Shown here one piece after another: positions 17,567-26,351 of a stretch of DNA of 64,000 nt. The translations under genes were made by a program, and so were the position numbers. The stretch covers positions 1-64,000 of the forward strand of contig DATLBT010000081.1 of the NCBI GenBank assembly GCA_035526825.1. The letters are read 5' to 3'. Origin of the DNA: JACPFV01 sp035526825 (GTDB lineage: Bacteria; Pseudomonadota; Gammaproteobacteria; Nevskiales; Nevskiaceae). The notes under the pieces were generated by a model. It was not told where the DNA came from. It did no database searches and was given only the letters and a program-made list of their open reading frames with translations. Every line of letters starts with the position of its first letter. The stretch's first letter is position 1.

Positions 17567-18853
17567 TCACAAACCGACGGCGCGAGGCTCCAGCCCGGCT
17601 TCGCGCAGGGCGCGACGCAGGCTCTCGGCGGGCATCGACACGCGCAGACGGTAAGCGCCGTCGTCACCGACAGTCTCCTCGCGCACCGCGCCTTCGGCGA
17701 ACAGCCGGGCCCGCAGCCGCGCGGCGGCGGGCGGCAACGTCAGGGTGTGCACTTCCGAGAGCGGCCCGATGCGCTCGGCGATCGCCGCGCGCAGCAGGTC
17801 GAGCCCGGCGCCACTCAACGACGACACGTGCGCGCGCCACGGCGCGCCGCCTTCGTCGCGCTCGATGCGCGGCGCCTCGTCGGGACGCAAGTCGATCTTG
17901 TTGTAGACCTCCAGCCGCGGCACCGACTCGGCGCCGATCTCGGCCAGAACCGCCTCGACCTGCTCGATGCGCTGGCTGCGCTCGGGGTCGGCGGCGTCGA
18001 TCACGTGGAGCAGCAGGTGCGACTCGCGGGCCTCCTCGAGGGTCGCGCGAAACGCCGCGACCAGGTCGTGCGGCAGGTCGCGCACGAAGCCCACGGTGTC
18101 CGCGAGCACGGCGGCGCGCGAGTCCGGCAGATCGATGCGGCGCAAGGTCGGGTCGAGTGTCGCGAACAGCTGGCTCGATGCATAGGTTCGCGCTCCGGTC
18201 AGCGCGTTGAACAAGGTCGACTTGCCGGCGTTGGTGTAGCCAACCAGCGAAACGGTGGCCATCTGGCTCTTGGTGCGCGCGCGGCGGTTCTGCTCGCGCC
18301 GGCGCCGCACCAGGTCGAGCCGTCCCTCCAGGGTCTTGATCCTTTTGCCGATCAAACGGCGGTCGAGCTCGAGCTGGGTTTCGCCCGGGCCGGTCATGCC
18401 AATGCCGCCGCCACGCTGGCGCTCGAGGTGGGTCCAGCCGCGCACCAGGCGCGTCGCATGGTGCTGCAGCTGCGCGAGCTCCACCTGCAGCTTGCCTTCG
18501 TGCGAGCGGGCGCGCTGCGCGAAAATGTGCAGGATCAATCCGGTGCGGTCGAGCACGCGCGCCTGGATGCGCTTCTCGAGGTTGCGCTCCTGGCTGGGTG
18601 ACAGGTCGTGGTTGAACACGGCGAGCTCCGCCCCGCCCTCGCGCGCCGCGGCCCCGATTTCGTCGGCCTTGCCGCTGCCGATGTACAGGCTGGCGTCGGG
18701 CCGCTGGCGGCGGCCGCCGATGATGGCCTTGACCTCCGCGCCAGCCGACCGCGCAAGGTCGATGAATTCGCGCCGGTCCGCCTCGTAGTCGGTCTTGGGA
18801 AACGCGAGATGGACCAGCACCGCCTTCTCGCCGGGCGGCGGTCGCTCAAACAT
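17567..18853 (-). CDS. hflX: GTPase HflX
   Basis: HflX is a ribosome-associated GTPase that splits stalled 70S ribosomes under stress. The 428 residues contain an N-terminal domain (YIGSGKADEIGAAA), a helical linker with the glycine-rich GGGIGMTGPGETQLELDRR and a G domain with G1 GYTNAGKSTLFNAL, DTVGFVRDLP and NKID. A C-terminal domain of about 70 residues follows. It sits 18 bases downstream of hfq, as in enterics. Confidence 0.97.
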   Translation of the reverse strand: MFERPPPGEKAVLVHLAFPKTDYEADRREFIDLARSAGAEVKAIIGGRRQRPDASLYIGSGKADEIGAAAREGGAELAVFNHDLSPSQERNLEKRIQARVLDRTGLILHIFAQRARSHEGKLQVELAQLQHHATRLVRGWTHLERQRGGGIGMTGPGETQLELDRRLIGKRIKTLEGRLDLVRRRREQNRRARTKSQMATVSLVGYTNAGKSTLFNALTGARTYASSQLFATLDPTLRRIDLPDSRAAVLADTVGFVRDLPHDLVAAFRATLEEARESHLLLHVIDAADPERSQRIEQVEAVLAEIGAESVPRLEVYNKIDLRPDEAPRIERDEGGAPWRAHVSSLSGAGLDLLRAAIAERIGPLSEVHTLTLPPAAARLRARLFAEGAVREETVGDDGAYRLRVSMPAESLRRALREAGLEPRAVGL

Positions 18854-18871
18854 GCAGTATCCGCAGGTGGA

Positions 18872-19135
18872 TCAGATCCCGGGCGGCTGGGTCTCGCCGT
18901 CGTCGCGATCGTCGTCGCCGTCGGTCACGCGAACCGCGCGGGCCGGCACGACGGTGGAGATGGCGTGCTTGTAGACCATCTGGCTGACGCTGTTTTTGAG
19001 CAGCACCACGAACTGGTCGAAGGATTCGATCTGGCCCTGCAGCTTGATGCCGTTGACGAGGTAGATCGAAACCGGGATGCGCTCCTTGCGCAGCGCATTG
19101 AGGAACGGCTCTTGTAAGGTCTGGCCTTTGGACAT
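18872..19135 (-). CDS. hfq: RNA chaperone Hfq
   Basis: Hfq is a hexameric Sm-like RNA chaperone for small-RNA regulation. The 87 residues start MSKGQTLQEPFLNALRKER with the Sm1 motif, then VNGIKLQGQIESFDQF, and the Sm2 motif YKHAISTVVPAR. The C-terminal tail is acidic and short (DGDDDRDDGE). AAGGGAAGGG stretches precede the ATG. A TAGAAT on the minus strand at 19216-19221 might be a private promoter, with no good -35. Confidence 0.98.
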   Translation of the reverse strand: MSKGQTLQEPFLNALRKERIPVSIYLVNGIKLQGQIESFDQFVVLLKNSVSQMVYKHAISTVVPARAVRVTDGDDDRDDGETQPPGI

Positions 19136-19188
19136 TTGTTTCCCTTCCCTTTATTTGATTGGTGGAGATCTTGTGGGGGTTTTTCGGG

Positions 19189-19208
19189 CCGCCGGATCAA
19201 GCCGGCGG
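19189..19208. promoter_or_regulatory. Inverted repeat in the miaA-hfq spacer
   Basis: CCGCCGG and CCGGCGG form a perfect 7-bp stem with an ATCAAG loop, about 54 bases upstream of hfq. There is no T run in the direction of transcription, so it is better read as a leader structure than as a terminator. A role in hfq autoregulation is possible but unsupported. Confidence 0.3.
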
Positions 19209-19237
19209 GGTTGCAATTCTACCACCGATGGGGGTCC

Positions 19238-20170
19238 CTATCCGACTGCCCCGTCCTCGATCCGTTCCAGTGCGGCCTCGAGCAGGCCGGGAGCCCCTGG
19301 ATCCAGCACGGTCACGGCGCATTCGGCACGCAGCCAGGTCAACTGGCGCTTGGCGAGCTGGCGCGTCGCCGCGATGCCGCGTGCCTTGGCCGTTGGAAGG
19401 TCGCACTCGCCTTCGAGGTGCGCCCACAGCTGGCGGTAGCCCACGGCGCGCATCGACGGCAAATCGCCGTGCAGGTCACCCCGTGCCCGCAGCTGGCGCA
19501 CCTCGTCGAGCAGGCCCGCATCGATCATTTCCGCGAAGCGCTGGGCAATGCGCGCATGCAGCAGCGCGCGATCCGGCGGGTTTACCGCGAGCTTCACCAC
19601 CGGCCCCTCCAGCGTGCCGTCCGCCATGGCCGCTTGCAGGCGCGCGACCGGCGCGCCGCCCAGCTCGACCAGCTCGAGCGCGCGCTGGATGCGCTGGCCA
19701 TCATTGGGATGCAGGCGCGCGGCGCTGGCCGGATCCACCGTGGCGAGCCGCGCATGCAGCGACGGCCAGCCTGCACGCGCGGCCTCGGCCGCGATGCGCG
19801 CACGCAGTGAAGCGTCCGCCGCCGGCAAGTGGCTCAGGCCCGATTGCAACGCGCGGAAATACAGCATGGTCCCGCCCACCAGCAGTGGCATACGGCCACG
19901 CGCGCGTATTTCGGCGATGAGCCGCAGCGCATCGGCGCGAAAGCGCGCCGCCGAATACGCTTCGGCCGGGTCGACGATGTCGAGGAGGTGGTGCGGCGCG
20001 CGCGCGCGCGTGGCGGCGTCCGGCTTTGCGGTGCCGATGTCCATGCCGCGATAAACCTGCGCCGAATCGACGCTGACAATCTCGAGCGGCAGCCGCTCGG
20101 CGAGGGCCAGCGCGAGCCCGGATTTGCCGGACGCGGTCGGGCCCATCAACAGCACGACCGGCAGCCGCAT
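19238..20170 (-). CDS. miaA: tRNA dimethylallyltransferase
   Basis: MiaA adds a dimethylallyl group to A37 of tRNAs reading UNN codons. The 310 residues have P-loop MGPTASGKS at the N-terminus, VDSAQVYRGMDIGTAKP, and the central LLVGGTMLYFRAL and DLPSMRAVGYRQLW motifs. It begins directly after the mutL stop with no intervening base. Confidence 0.98.
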   Translation of the reverse strand: MRLPVVLLMGPTASGKSGLALALAERLPLEIVSVDSAQVYRGMDIGTAKPDAATRARAPHHLLDIVDPAEAYSAARFRADALRLIAEIRARGRMPLLVGGTMLYFRALQSGLSHLPAADASLRARIAAEAARAGWPSLHARLATVDPASAARLHPNDGQRIQRALELVELGGAPVARLQAAMADGTLEGPVVKLAVNPPDRALLHARIAQRFAEMIDAGLLDEVRQLRARGDLHGDLPSMRAVGYRQLWAHLEGECDLPTAKARGIAATRQLAKRQLTWLRAECAVTVLDPGAPGLLEAALERIEDGAVG

Positions 20171-21922
20171 TCAGCGCCCGCGCAGGAACAGGCGATCGAG
20201 TTCGTCGTGGCGGAACTGCACCCAGGTCGGCCGGCCGTGGTTGCACTGCCCGGCGAGGTCCGTGTGCTCCATGTCGCGCAGCAGGCCGTCCATCTCGGCC
20301 AGCGTCAGCTGGCGTCCGGCGCGCACCGCGGCGCGGCAGGCCATGTCGGCGAGGACGCGCTCCTGCGCTTCGCGCACCTCGGAAAAATGCTGGCGGCTGT
20401 CCTGCTCGGCGGCCGCGCCGAGCAAGCCGCTCACCAGCGTGGCGACATCGCCGCCCGCGAGCAGCGGCGGCACCGCGCGCACGCGGACCGTGGTGAGCCC
20501 GGCGCGCTCGATCTCGATACCCAGCGCTCGCAGCCTGGACTGCGCGTTTTCGGCCTGGTCGGCCTCGTCTTCGCGCACCGTCACCGAGACGGGCACCAGC
20601 AGTTGCTGGGACGGCATGTCGCCGGCGGCGAGCTGCTGCTTCATGCGCTCGTACAACACGCGCTCGTGCGCCGCGTGCATGTCGACGAGCACCAGACCGA
20701 GCTCGTTCTGGGCCAGGATGAAGATGCCATTCAGTTGCGCGAGCGCGCGGCCCAGCGGCTGCGGCGTCGCCGGCGTCGGCTCGGGGCGCCAGGCCATCGG
20801 CGCGGCCAGCAACTGCGACCCGACGCGCGGCGCGGCTGCGTAGCCGAAGCCCGACTGACGCGATTCGGCAACCGCCGTCGCGCCCGGCTCGAGGTTCACC
20901 TGGTGATGCGTTGCCGGTTCCGGCCGCACCCGTCGCAAGGCCTGGTGGATCGCCCCGAACAGGAAGTCGTGGACCATGGCCGAATCGCGGAAGCGCACTT
21001 CGGTCTTGGCGGGATGCACATTGACGTCGATGCGAGCCGGATCCATCTCGAGGTAGAGCACGTAAGCCGGATAGCGCGAGCCGTGCAGCGCGTCGGCGTA
21101 CGCGCGTCGCAGTGCGTGGCTGAGCAGCTTGTCGCGCACCGCGCGCCCGTTGACGTAAAGGTATTGCAGGTCGGCCTGCGCGCGCGAGAAGCTCGGCAGC
21201 GCGATCCAGCCGTGCAGGCGCAGGCCGAGTCGCTCCTCGTCGATGCGCAAGGCATTGTCGAGGAAGGCCGGATCGGTGACGCGCGCCACGCGCGCGTCAC
21301 GACCGCGCCCGTCGGACGCCGCCGGCAGGTCGAACACGCCGCGCGTGCCGTGCGTAAGCCGGAAAGCGACGTCGAAGCGCGCCAGCGCGATGCGCCGGAT
21401 CGCGGTGTCGAGATGGCGAAACTCGGTGCTCTCCGAGCGCAGGAATTTTCTCCGCGCCGGTGTGTTGAAGAACAGGTCGCGCACCTCGATGGTCGTGCCC
21501 GGCAGATGCGCGGCGGGCTCGGGCCCGGTCGCGGGCAGCGCGCCGTCCCCCGCGACGCGCCAGCCATGGGCTTCGCCCCGCGTACGCGAACTCAGCGACA
21601 GGCGCGACACCGACAGGATGCTCGGCAGCGCCTCACCGCGAAACCCGAGCGTGCCGACGCGTTCGAGGTCGTCGAGCGAGCCGATCTTGCTGGTGGCGTG
21701 GCGCGTCAGCGCAAGCGCAATCTCGGCCGGCGGGATGCCGTGGCCATCGTCGCGCACGACGATGGCGCCCAGCCCACCCTGCTCGACCGCGACCTCGATG
21801 CGCGTAGCGCCGGCATCGATGCTGTTCTCGACCAGTTCCTTGACGACCGCAGCCGGCCGCTCGACGACTTCGCCGGCGGCAATCTGGTTGATGAGCGTGT
21901 CGGGAAGAACGCGGATGGGCAT
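20171..21922 (-). CDS. mutL: DNA mismatch repair protein MutL
   Basis: MutL links mismatch recognition to strand excision. The ATG at 21922 (MPIRVLPDTLINQIAAGEVV) gives 583 residues; seven more residues are possible upstream. The GHKL ATPase has ENSIDAG, DDGHGI and GFRGEALPSI. The C-terminal domain retains an endonuclease-type motif, DMHAAHERVLYE (DQHA variant), plus ACRAAVRAG and NHGRPTWVQ. A nicking MutL of the MutH-independent kind is therefore likely. Confidence 0.97.
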   Translation of the reverse strand: MPIRVLPDTLINQIAAGEVVERPAAVVKELVENSIDAGATRIEVAVEQGGLGAIVVRDDGHGIPPAEIALALTRHATSKIGSLDDLERVGTLGFRGEALPSILSVSRLSLSSRTRGEAHGWRVAGDGALPATGPEPAAHLPGTTIEVRDLFFNTPARRKFLRSESTEFRHLDTAIRRIALARFDVAFRLTHGTRGVFDLPAASDGRGRDARVARVTDPAFLDNALRIDEERLGLRLHGWIALPSFSRAQADLQYLYVNGRAVRDKLLSHALRRAYADALHGSRYPAYVLYLEMDPARIDVNVHPAKTEVRFRDSAMVHDFLFGAIHQALRRVRPEPATHHQVNLEPGATAVAESRQSGFGYAAAPRVGSQLLAAPMAWRPEPTPATPQPLGRALAQLNGIFILAQNELGLVLVDMHAAHERVLYERMKQQLAAGDMPSQQLLVPVSVTVREDEADQAENAQSRLRALGIEIERAGLTTVRVRAVPPLLAGGDVATLVSGLLGAAAEQDSRQHFSEVREAQERVLADMACRAAVRAGRQLTLAEMDGLLRDMEHTDLAGQCNHGRPTWVQFRHDELDRLFLRGR

Positions 21923-21955
21923 CGCGCGCGAAGAATAGAACAAGCAGCCTTGCTA

Positions 21956-23167
21956 CTAGCGCGCCGCGCTGCCCTGCATCGACACCGGCTGCAGCGAGCC
22001 AGCGCCCTGCGCGACCTGCTGCGACGGTCGGTACGCCTTGAAGTAGCCCTTGATGCCAGCGAGCATCGAGCGCGCCAGCCTGTCCTGGTAACCGGGATCG
22101 CCGAGCAGGCGCTCATCGCTGGCGTTGGTCAGGAACGCGGTCTCGACCAGCACCGACGGGAACGCCGCCGACTTCAGCACCACGAACGCGGCCTGTTGCA
22201 CGCGCGGCCGTTGCAGCACGTTGACCTCGCCCATCGACTCGAGCAGGCGATGGCCGGCGTCGTGGCTGGCCTCCATCGCGGAAGTCTGGAAGATGTCGAC
22301 CAGCACCGCCGCGGTGGTGTCGTCGCTTTCGTCGATCTCCGCGCCGCCGATCAGGTCGGACATGTTCTCGCGGTTCTCCAGCATCTGCGCGTGTTCGCTC
22401 TTGGCGCCCTTGGGCGAAAGCACGTAGACCGCGGTGCCTCGCACGCTCGGATCCTTGTAGGAGTTGGCGTGGATCGACACGAACAGGTCGGCGTGCGCAT
22501 CGCCGGCCTTGCGGATGCGGTCCTTGAGGCCCACGTAGTAGTCGCCGTCGCGAACCAGCATGGCCTTGAAGCCGGGTTCCCGGTTGACTTGGGCCGCGAG
22601 CTTGCGCGCGAGCGCGAGCGACACGTCCTTTTCCAGCAGGCCGCGCCGACCGCGCGCCCCGGGATCTTCCCCGCCATGGCCGGCGTCGATGGCGACGACG
22701 ATGGGCTTGTCGATGGTCGCGGCGTTGCCGCGCGGCACGGTCGCCAGCGCCGGCGGCGCCGCAGGCCTGGCCGCGGCCTGCAATTGCTGCTCGGTGGAAA
22801 GGTCGACGACGACGCGATAGCCGTAGTTTTCGTTGGGCTGCAGGGCGAAGCTCTTCGACTTCACTTTCGATTCGAGGTCGAGCACCACGCGCAGGCCACC
22901 CGACTCATGCGGGCCGGTGCGCACCCGTTTTACCAGTCCCTTGCCTTCGAGCTGTGCGGCGAGCGCGGCGCCGCGCTGCGTGTCGACGAGGTCGATCACC
23001 ACGCGATCGGGGCCGTCGAGCGAGAACAGGCTGTGCGCCGTGGCGCCGGACAAATCGAACACGACGCGGGTGCCGTCCGGACTGGCCCATACGCGAACGT
23101 CGCGCAACTCGCCGCCTTCCGCGAACAGCGGCAGCAGCGCCAGCAGAACTCCCAACCAGACGCGCAT
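21956..23167 (-). CDS. amiC: N-acetylmuramoyl-L-alanine amidase (AmiC type)
   Basis: This exported zinc amidase cleaves septal peptidoglycan during daughter-cell separation. The ATG at 23167 yields a clear signal peptide (MRVWLGVLLALLPLFAEG) and 403 residues. An AMIN targeting domain (about 20-125) precedes the Amidase_3 domain, which has AIDAGHGGEDPGA and a glutamate in KDVSLALARK, then VSIHANS and the catalytic VETAFLTN. No LysM domain is present. The 116 bases upstream are AT-rich compared with the rest of the window and probably hold its promoter. Confidence 0.93.
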   Translation of the reverse strand: MRVWLGVLLALLPLFAEGGELRDVRVWASPDGTRVVFDLSGATAHSLFSLDGPDRVVIDLVDTQRGAALAAQLEGKGLVKRVRTGPHESGGLRVVLDLESKVKSKSFALQPNENYGYRVVVDLSTEQQLQAAARPAAPPALATVPRGNAATIDKPIVVAIDAGHGGEDPGARGRRGLLEKDVSLALARKLAAQVNREPGFKAMLVRDGDYYVGLKDRIRKAGDAHADLFVSIHANSYKDPSVRGTAVYVLSPKGAKSEHAQMLENRENMSDLIGGAEIDESDDTTAAVLVDIFQTSAMEASHDAGHRLLESMGEVNVLQRPRVQQAAFVVLKSAAFPSVLVETAFLTNASDERLLGDPGYQDRLARSMLAGIKGYFKAYRPSQQVAQGAGSLQPVSMQGSAAR

Positions 23168-23283
23168 CACGACCCGACCCCTGGGCAACTCCCGACTGAT
23201 GACCCGACGATACCCCGGGCCGAGGCCTAATGCAATAACTTTAATGAAAACAAGCCAACAGGTGACATTGTTAAACCTTAGCC

Positions 23284-23730
23284 TTACGCAAAAGGCAGCG
23301 CCGCCAGCGCCTCGCCGGTCAACCGGGCGATGCGACCGTCGGGCACATGCAGCAGCTCGACCCGCAGGTTTGCCGACGGCAGGCGCGCCCCGCCGCGATC
23401 CGGCCACTCGACCAACCACCAGCAGCGCTCGGGCGGATAGTCCCGAAGTCCCAATGGCTCGAGCTCGCGCTCATCGTTGAGGCGGTAGAGGTCCAGATGA
23501 ATGAGGGTGCGGCCGCCGATTTCATACGGCTCGAGCAAGGTATAAGTCGGGCTGCGGATGGTTCCGGTGACACCGAGTTCGCGCAGCAGGCCTCGCGCCA
23601 GCGTGGTCTTGCCGGCGCCGAGCGGTCCTATTAAATGGATCACGCCGCCGGCGCGGCCGGCCAGCCCGCGGGCGATGGCGGCGCCGAGCGCCGCGGTCTG
23701 CGCAGCATCACCCAGTAACCGCTCGGTCAC
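23284..23730 (-). CDS. tsaE: tRNA t6A synthesis ATPase TsaE
   Basis: TsaE supports TsaB/TsaD in threonylcarbamoyl-A37 modification of tRNA. The GTG at 23730 overlaps the nnr stop as GTGA and gives 148 residues, the family size; a longer upstream frame lies inside nnr. The P-loop is GPLGAGKTTLARGLL, followed by SPTYTLLEPY, HLDLYRL and LVEWPDRG. Confidence 0.95.
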   Translation of the reverse strand: MTERLLGDAAQTAALGAAIARGLAGRAGGVIHLIGPLGAGKTTLARGLLRELGVTGTIRSPTYTLLEPYEIGGRTLIHLDLYRLNDERELEPLGLRDYPPERCWWLVEWPDRGGARLPSANLRVELLHVPDGRIARLTGEALAALPFA

Positions 23731-25193
23731 GGGTTGAGCACTCCGCGCAACTGCGCGATCACGTCCGAGGGCAATAGCCCGCGCTCGCCGCCGCCTGCGG
23801 CACGATCCGCCGCGAGAGAATGGGCCGCGACGCCGGCACGCGCGGCGTCGGCCGCCGACAAGCCTTGCGCGCGCAGGCCGGCGATCAGGCCACACAGCAC
23901 GTCGCCCATGCCACCGCTGGCCATGCCGGGGTTGCCGTGCGCGCACAGCGCGAGCGCCTCACCCTGCACCAGGGTGCCGGCGCCCTTCAGCACGATCGTG
24001 CCGCCGCAGCGCGTGCGCAGCTCCCGCGCTGCGGCGAAGCGGTCGCGCTGCACGTCGGGCGAGCGCGACTCGAGCAGCCGCGCCGCCTCACCGGGATGCG
24101 GCGTCAGCACCCAGTCTGGCCGCGCGCTACGGTTGTCGGCGAGCCAGTTGAGTCCGTCGGCATCGACCACCAGCGGTTGGGCGAGCGTGAGCGACTGCGA
24201 CCACACCGCGCCACCCCACTCGCCTCGACCGAGGCCCGGTCCGATCGCGACGACGCTGGCCGCCTCGGCCAGGCGCCGCAACTGGCGCGGTTCTTCGAGG
24301 CCGTGGCACATGATTTCTGGTTGCGCGGCGGTCAGCGCTGCCGCGTGCGCCTCGCGTGTCGCGACGCTGACCAGGCCTGCGCCGGCACGCAGCGCGGCGC
24401 GAGCCGCGAGCAGGATCGCACCAGCCATGCCGTGCTCGCCGCCGATCAGGAGCACATGCCCCATGTGCCCCTTGTGTGCGGTGCGCGCGCGCCTCGGCAA
24501 CAGCGCGCGCAGGGTGTCCTCGTTCAGTGATTCGATGGCGGCAATGCCTGCAGTGTCGGCGGCATCGACGCCGAGGCCGTCGAGCACCACGCGGCCGGCG
24601 AGGTCCGGTCCCTGCCCGGTATGCAGGCCGGTCTTGGCAGCGATGAACGTCACGGTGAGGTCCGCACGCACCGCGGCGCCCGGTGCGGCGCCGGTATCGG
24701 CGTCGAGCCCGCTGGGCACGTCGAGTGCCAGCACCCCCGCTCCCGCGGCCCGCGCCGCGTTGATCGCAGCGATCGCCGATGACGATGCGCCCTCGGGCGG
24801 CCGCGCAAGGCCGATGCCGAAGATGGCATCGACGACCACGTCGGCGAGGAGCGCCTCGTCGCGGTATTCGCGCTCGGCGCCGCCGTCGAGCCACTCGCCG
24901 CGCGCTGCCACGGCGTCGCCGCGACGCGGCGGTGCGCCGACGCGCCAGACCTCGACTGCGCAGCCGGCGTCGGCGGCGATCTGCGCCAGCACATAACCGT
25001 CACCGCCGTTGTTGCCCGGGCCACACAGGACGGCGATGCGATGCGCGCGCGGCCAGCGGCGCAGGAGTTCGCGCCACGCGGCCGCGCCGGCGCGCTGCAT
25101 CAGCGCAGCGCTCGGGGTGCCGGCCTCGACGCAGCGCGCCTCGAGCTCGCGCACTTGCGCCGCGCCGTAAAATTGCCGCGGATACTTCCCCAT
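23727..25193 (-). CDS. nnr: Bifunctional NAD(P)H-hydrate epimerase / ADP-dependent dehydratase
   Basis: This enzyme repairs hydrated NAD(P)H. The ATG at 25193 (MGKYPRQFYGAAQVRELE) gives 488 residues. The N-terminal YjeF_N epimerase domain has GPGNNGGDGYVLA and the central segment has VLALDVPSGLDADTG. The C-terminal kinase-like domain has GPGLGRGEWGG, LTPHPGEAARLL and GMASGGMGDVLCGLI. A TATAAT ends six bases before the ATG, so the message could be leaderless. It is divergent from queG with 13 bases between starts. Confidence 0.95.
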   Translation of the reverse strand: MGKYPRQFYGAAQVRELEARCVEAGTPSAALMQRAGAAAWRELLRRWPRAHRIAVLCGPGNNGGDGYVLAQIAADAGCAVEVWRVGAPPRRGDAVAARGEWLDGGAEREYRDEALLADVVVDAIFGIGLARPPEGASSSAIAAINAARAAGAGVLALDVPSGLDADTGAAPGAAVRADLTVTFIAAKTGLHTGQGPDLAGRVVLDGLGVDAADTAGIAAIESLNEDTLRALLPRRARTAHKGHMGHVLLIGGEHGMAGAILLAARAALRAGAGLVSVATREAHAAALTAAQPEIMCHGLEEPRQLRRLAEAASVVAIGPGLGRGEWGGAVWSQSLTLAQPLVVDADGLNWLADNRSARPDWVLTPHPGEAARLLESRSPDVQRDRFAAARELRTRCGGTIVLKGAGTLVQGEALALCAHGNPGMASGGMGDVLCGLIAGLRAQGLSAADAARAGVAAHSLAADRAAGGGERGLLPSDVIAQLRGVLNP

Positions 25194-25199
25194 GCCGAC

Positions 25200-25205
25200 A
25201 TTATA
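25200..25205 (-). promoter_or_regulatory. Consensus -10 element directly in front of nnr
   Basis: The minus strand reads TATAAT followed by six bases and then the nnr ATG, which would place the transcript start at or next to the start codon. No good -35 is seen 16-18 bases upstream (AGAGGG). Confidence 0.4.
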
Positions 25206-25206
25206 A

Positions 25207-26277
25207 GTGCCGACTACCACCGCCCTCTGCGCCGCCACGCTCGCCCCGCGCCTGCGCGCCTGGGGCGCCGCCGCTGGCTTCGCGGACGTCGGCATCGCGC
25301 ACGTGGCGCTGGATGACGACGCGATCCGCCTCGGCGACTGGCTTGGTCGCGGCTACCACGGCGCGCTCGACTACATGGCGCGCGACACGGCCAAGCGCGC
25401 GTCGCCGGCGCGCCTGCGCCCGGGCACCCTGACCGTGGTGTCGGCGCGCATGGCGTGCACCGCGAATGGCGCGCCGCCAACAGAGGTCCTGGCTGATCGC
25501 TCGCGCGGTTACATCGCGCGCTATGCGCTGGGACGCGATTACCACCGCACGCTGCGCCGGCGCCTGAAGGCACTGGCCGAGCAGATGTGCGCCGAGCTCG
25601 GCCCGTTTGCCTATCGCGTGCTGACCGACAGCGCGCCCGCGCTCGAGAAGGCGCTGGCGCGCAACGCGCGGCTGGGCTGGATCGGCAAGAACACGCTGCT
25701 GCTGAACCGCCAGGCCGGCTCGCAGTTCGTGCTGGGCGAAATTTATTGCGACCTCGCCATCGCGCCGGAGCCGCCGCGCTCGCCCCGCAACCTGTGCGGC
25801 ACCTGCACCGCGTGCATCACCGCCTGCCCGACCGGCGCCATCGTCGCGCCCTACCAGCTCGACGCCCGACGCTGCATCTCCTATCTCACGATCGAATTGC
25901 GCGGAAGCATCCCGGTCGAGTTTCGCGAAGCGATCGGCAACCGCATCTTCGGTTGCGACGATTGCCAGCTGGCTTGCCCATGGAACCGTTACGCGCAGCT
26001 CGCCACCGACAAGGACTTCGCGGCGCGTAACGGGCTCGACGGCCCGAAGCTGGTCGAGCTTTTCGGCTGGACCGAAGGCCAGTGGCTGCAGCGCACCGAG
26101 GGCATGGCGCTGCGGCGTGCGGAATACGGCGGCTGGCTGCGTAATGTGGCAGTGGCACTGGGCAATGCGCCGACGTCACCCGAAGTCGTGCGCGCCCTGC
26201 GCTCGCGCGCGTCGCATCCGGATGAGGTCGTGCGCGAGCATGTCGCTTGGGCGCTGGCGCGGCATCGGGCCAAGTAA
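25207..26277 (+). CDS. queG: Epoxyqueuosine reductase QueG
   Basis: QueG catalyses the last step of queuosine synthesis in tRNA, using cobalamin and two [4Fe-4S] clusters. The 356 residues begin with GTG. Motifs include LGWIGKNTLLLN, the first cluster CGTCTACITACP, CISYLTIELRG, and CDDCQLACPWNRYA for the second cluster. HEAT-like repeats follow. The GTG is only 13 bases from the divergent nnr start and has no clear ribosome-binding site. Confidence 0.95.
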   Translation: MPTTTALCAATLAPRLRAWGAAAGFADVGIAHVALDDDAIRLGDWLGRGYHGALDYMARDTAKRASPARLRPGTLTVVSARMACTANGAPPTEVLADRSRGYIARYALGRDYHRTLRRRLKALAEQMCAELGPFAYRVLTDSAPALEKALARNARLGWIGKNTLLLNRQAGSQFVLGEIYCDLAIAPEPPRSPRNLCGTCTACITACPTGAIVAPYQLDARRCISYLTIELRGSIPVEFREAIGNRIFGCDDCQLACPWNRYAQLATDKDFAARNGLDGPKLVELFGWTEGQWLQRTEGMALRRAEYGGWLRNVAVALGNAPTSPEVVRALRSRASHPDEVVREHVAWALARHRAK

Positions 26278-26283
26278 ATATTC

Positions 26284-26343
26284 AAGAAGGTACGCGAAGA
26301 CGCGAAGGCCTTTCTGTTCCTTCGCGCCTTTGCGTGCCCTCTT
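26284..26343. repeat. AAGGCGC-type palindromic repeat (copy 2), between queG and pgi
   Basis: Arms of 25 bases (26284-26308 and 26319-26343) match in inverted orientation at 21 of 25 positions around a 10-base loop. The arms have the same AAGAAGG..CGC.AAG.CGC pattern as 7623-7724. The element fills the gap between the convergent queG and pgi genes and may act as a two-way terminator; a TCTTTTTAC run follows on the plus strand. Confidence 0.65.
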
Positions 26344-26351
26344 TCCTCTTT

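Noticed and set aside
16373..18853. Mobile element or phage genes in the hfl region
   Set aside because: All frames match the conserved hfl genes; no integrase, transposase or direct repeat was seen in the window.
19829..23230. An 1133-codon open frame on the plus strand opposite miaA, mutL and amiC
   Set aside because: It is antisense to three recognisable genes, rich in Arg/His/Ala as expected from GC-rich complement, and matches no family.
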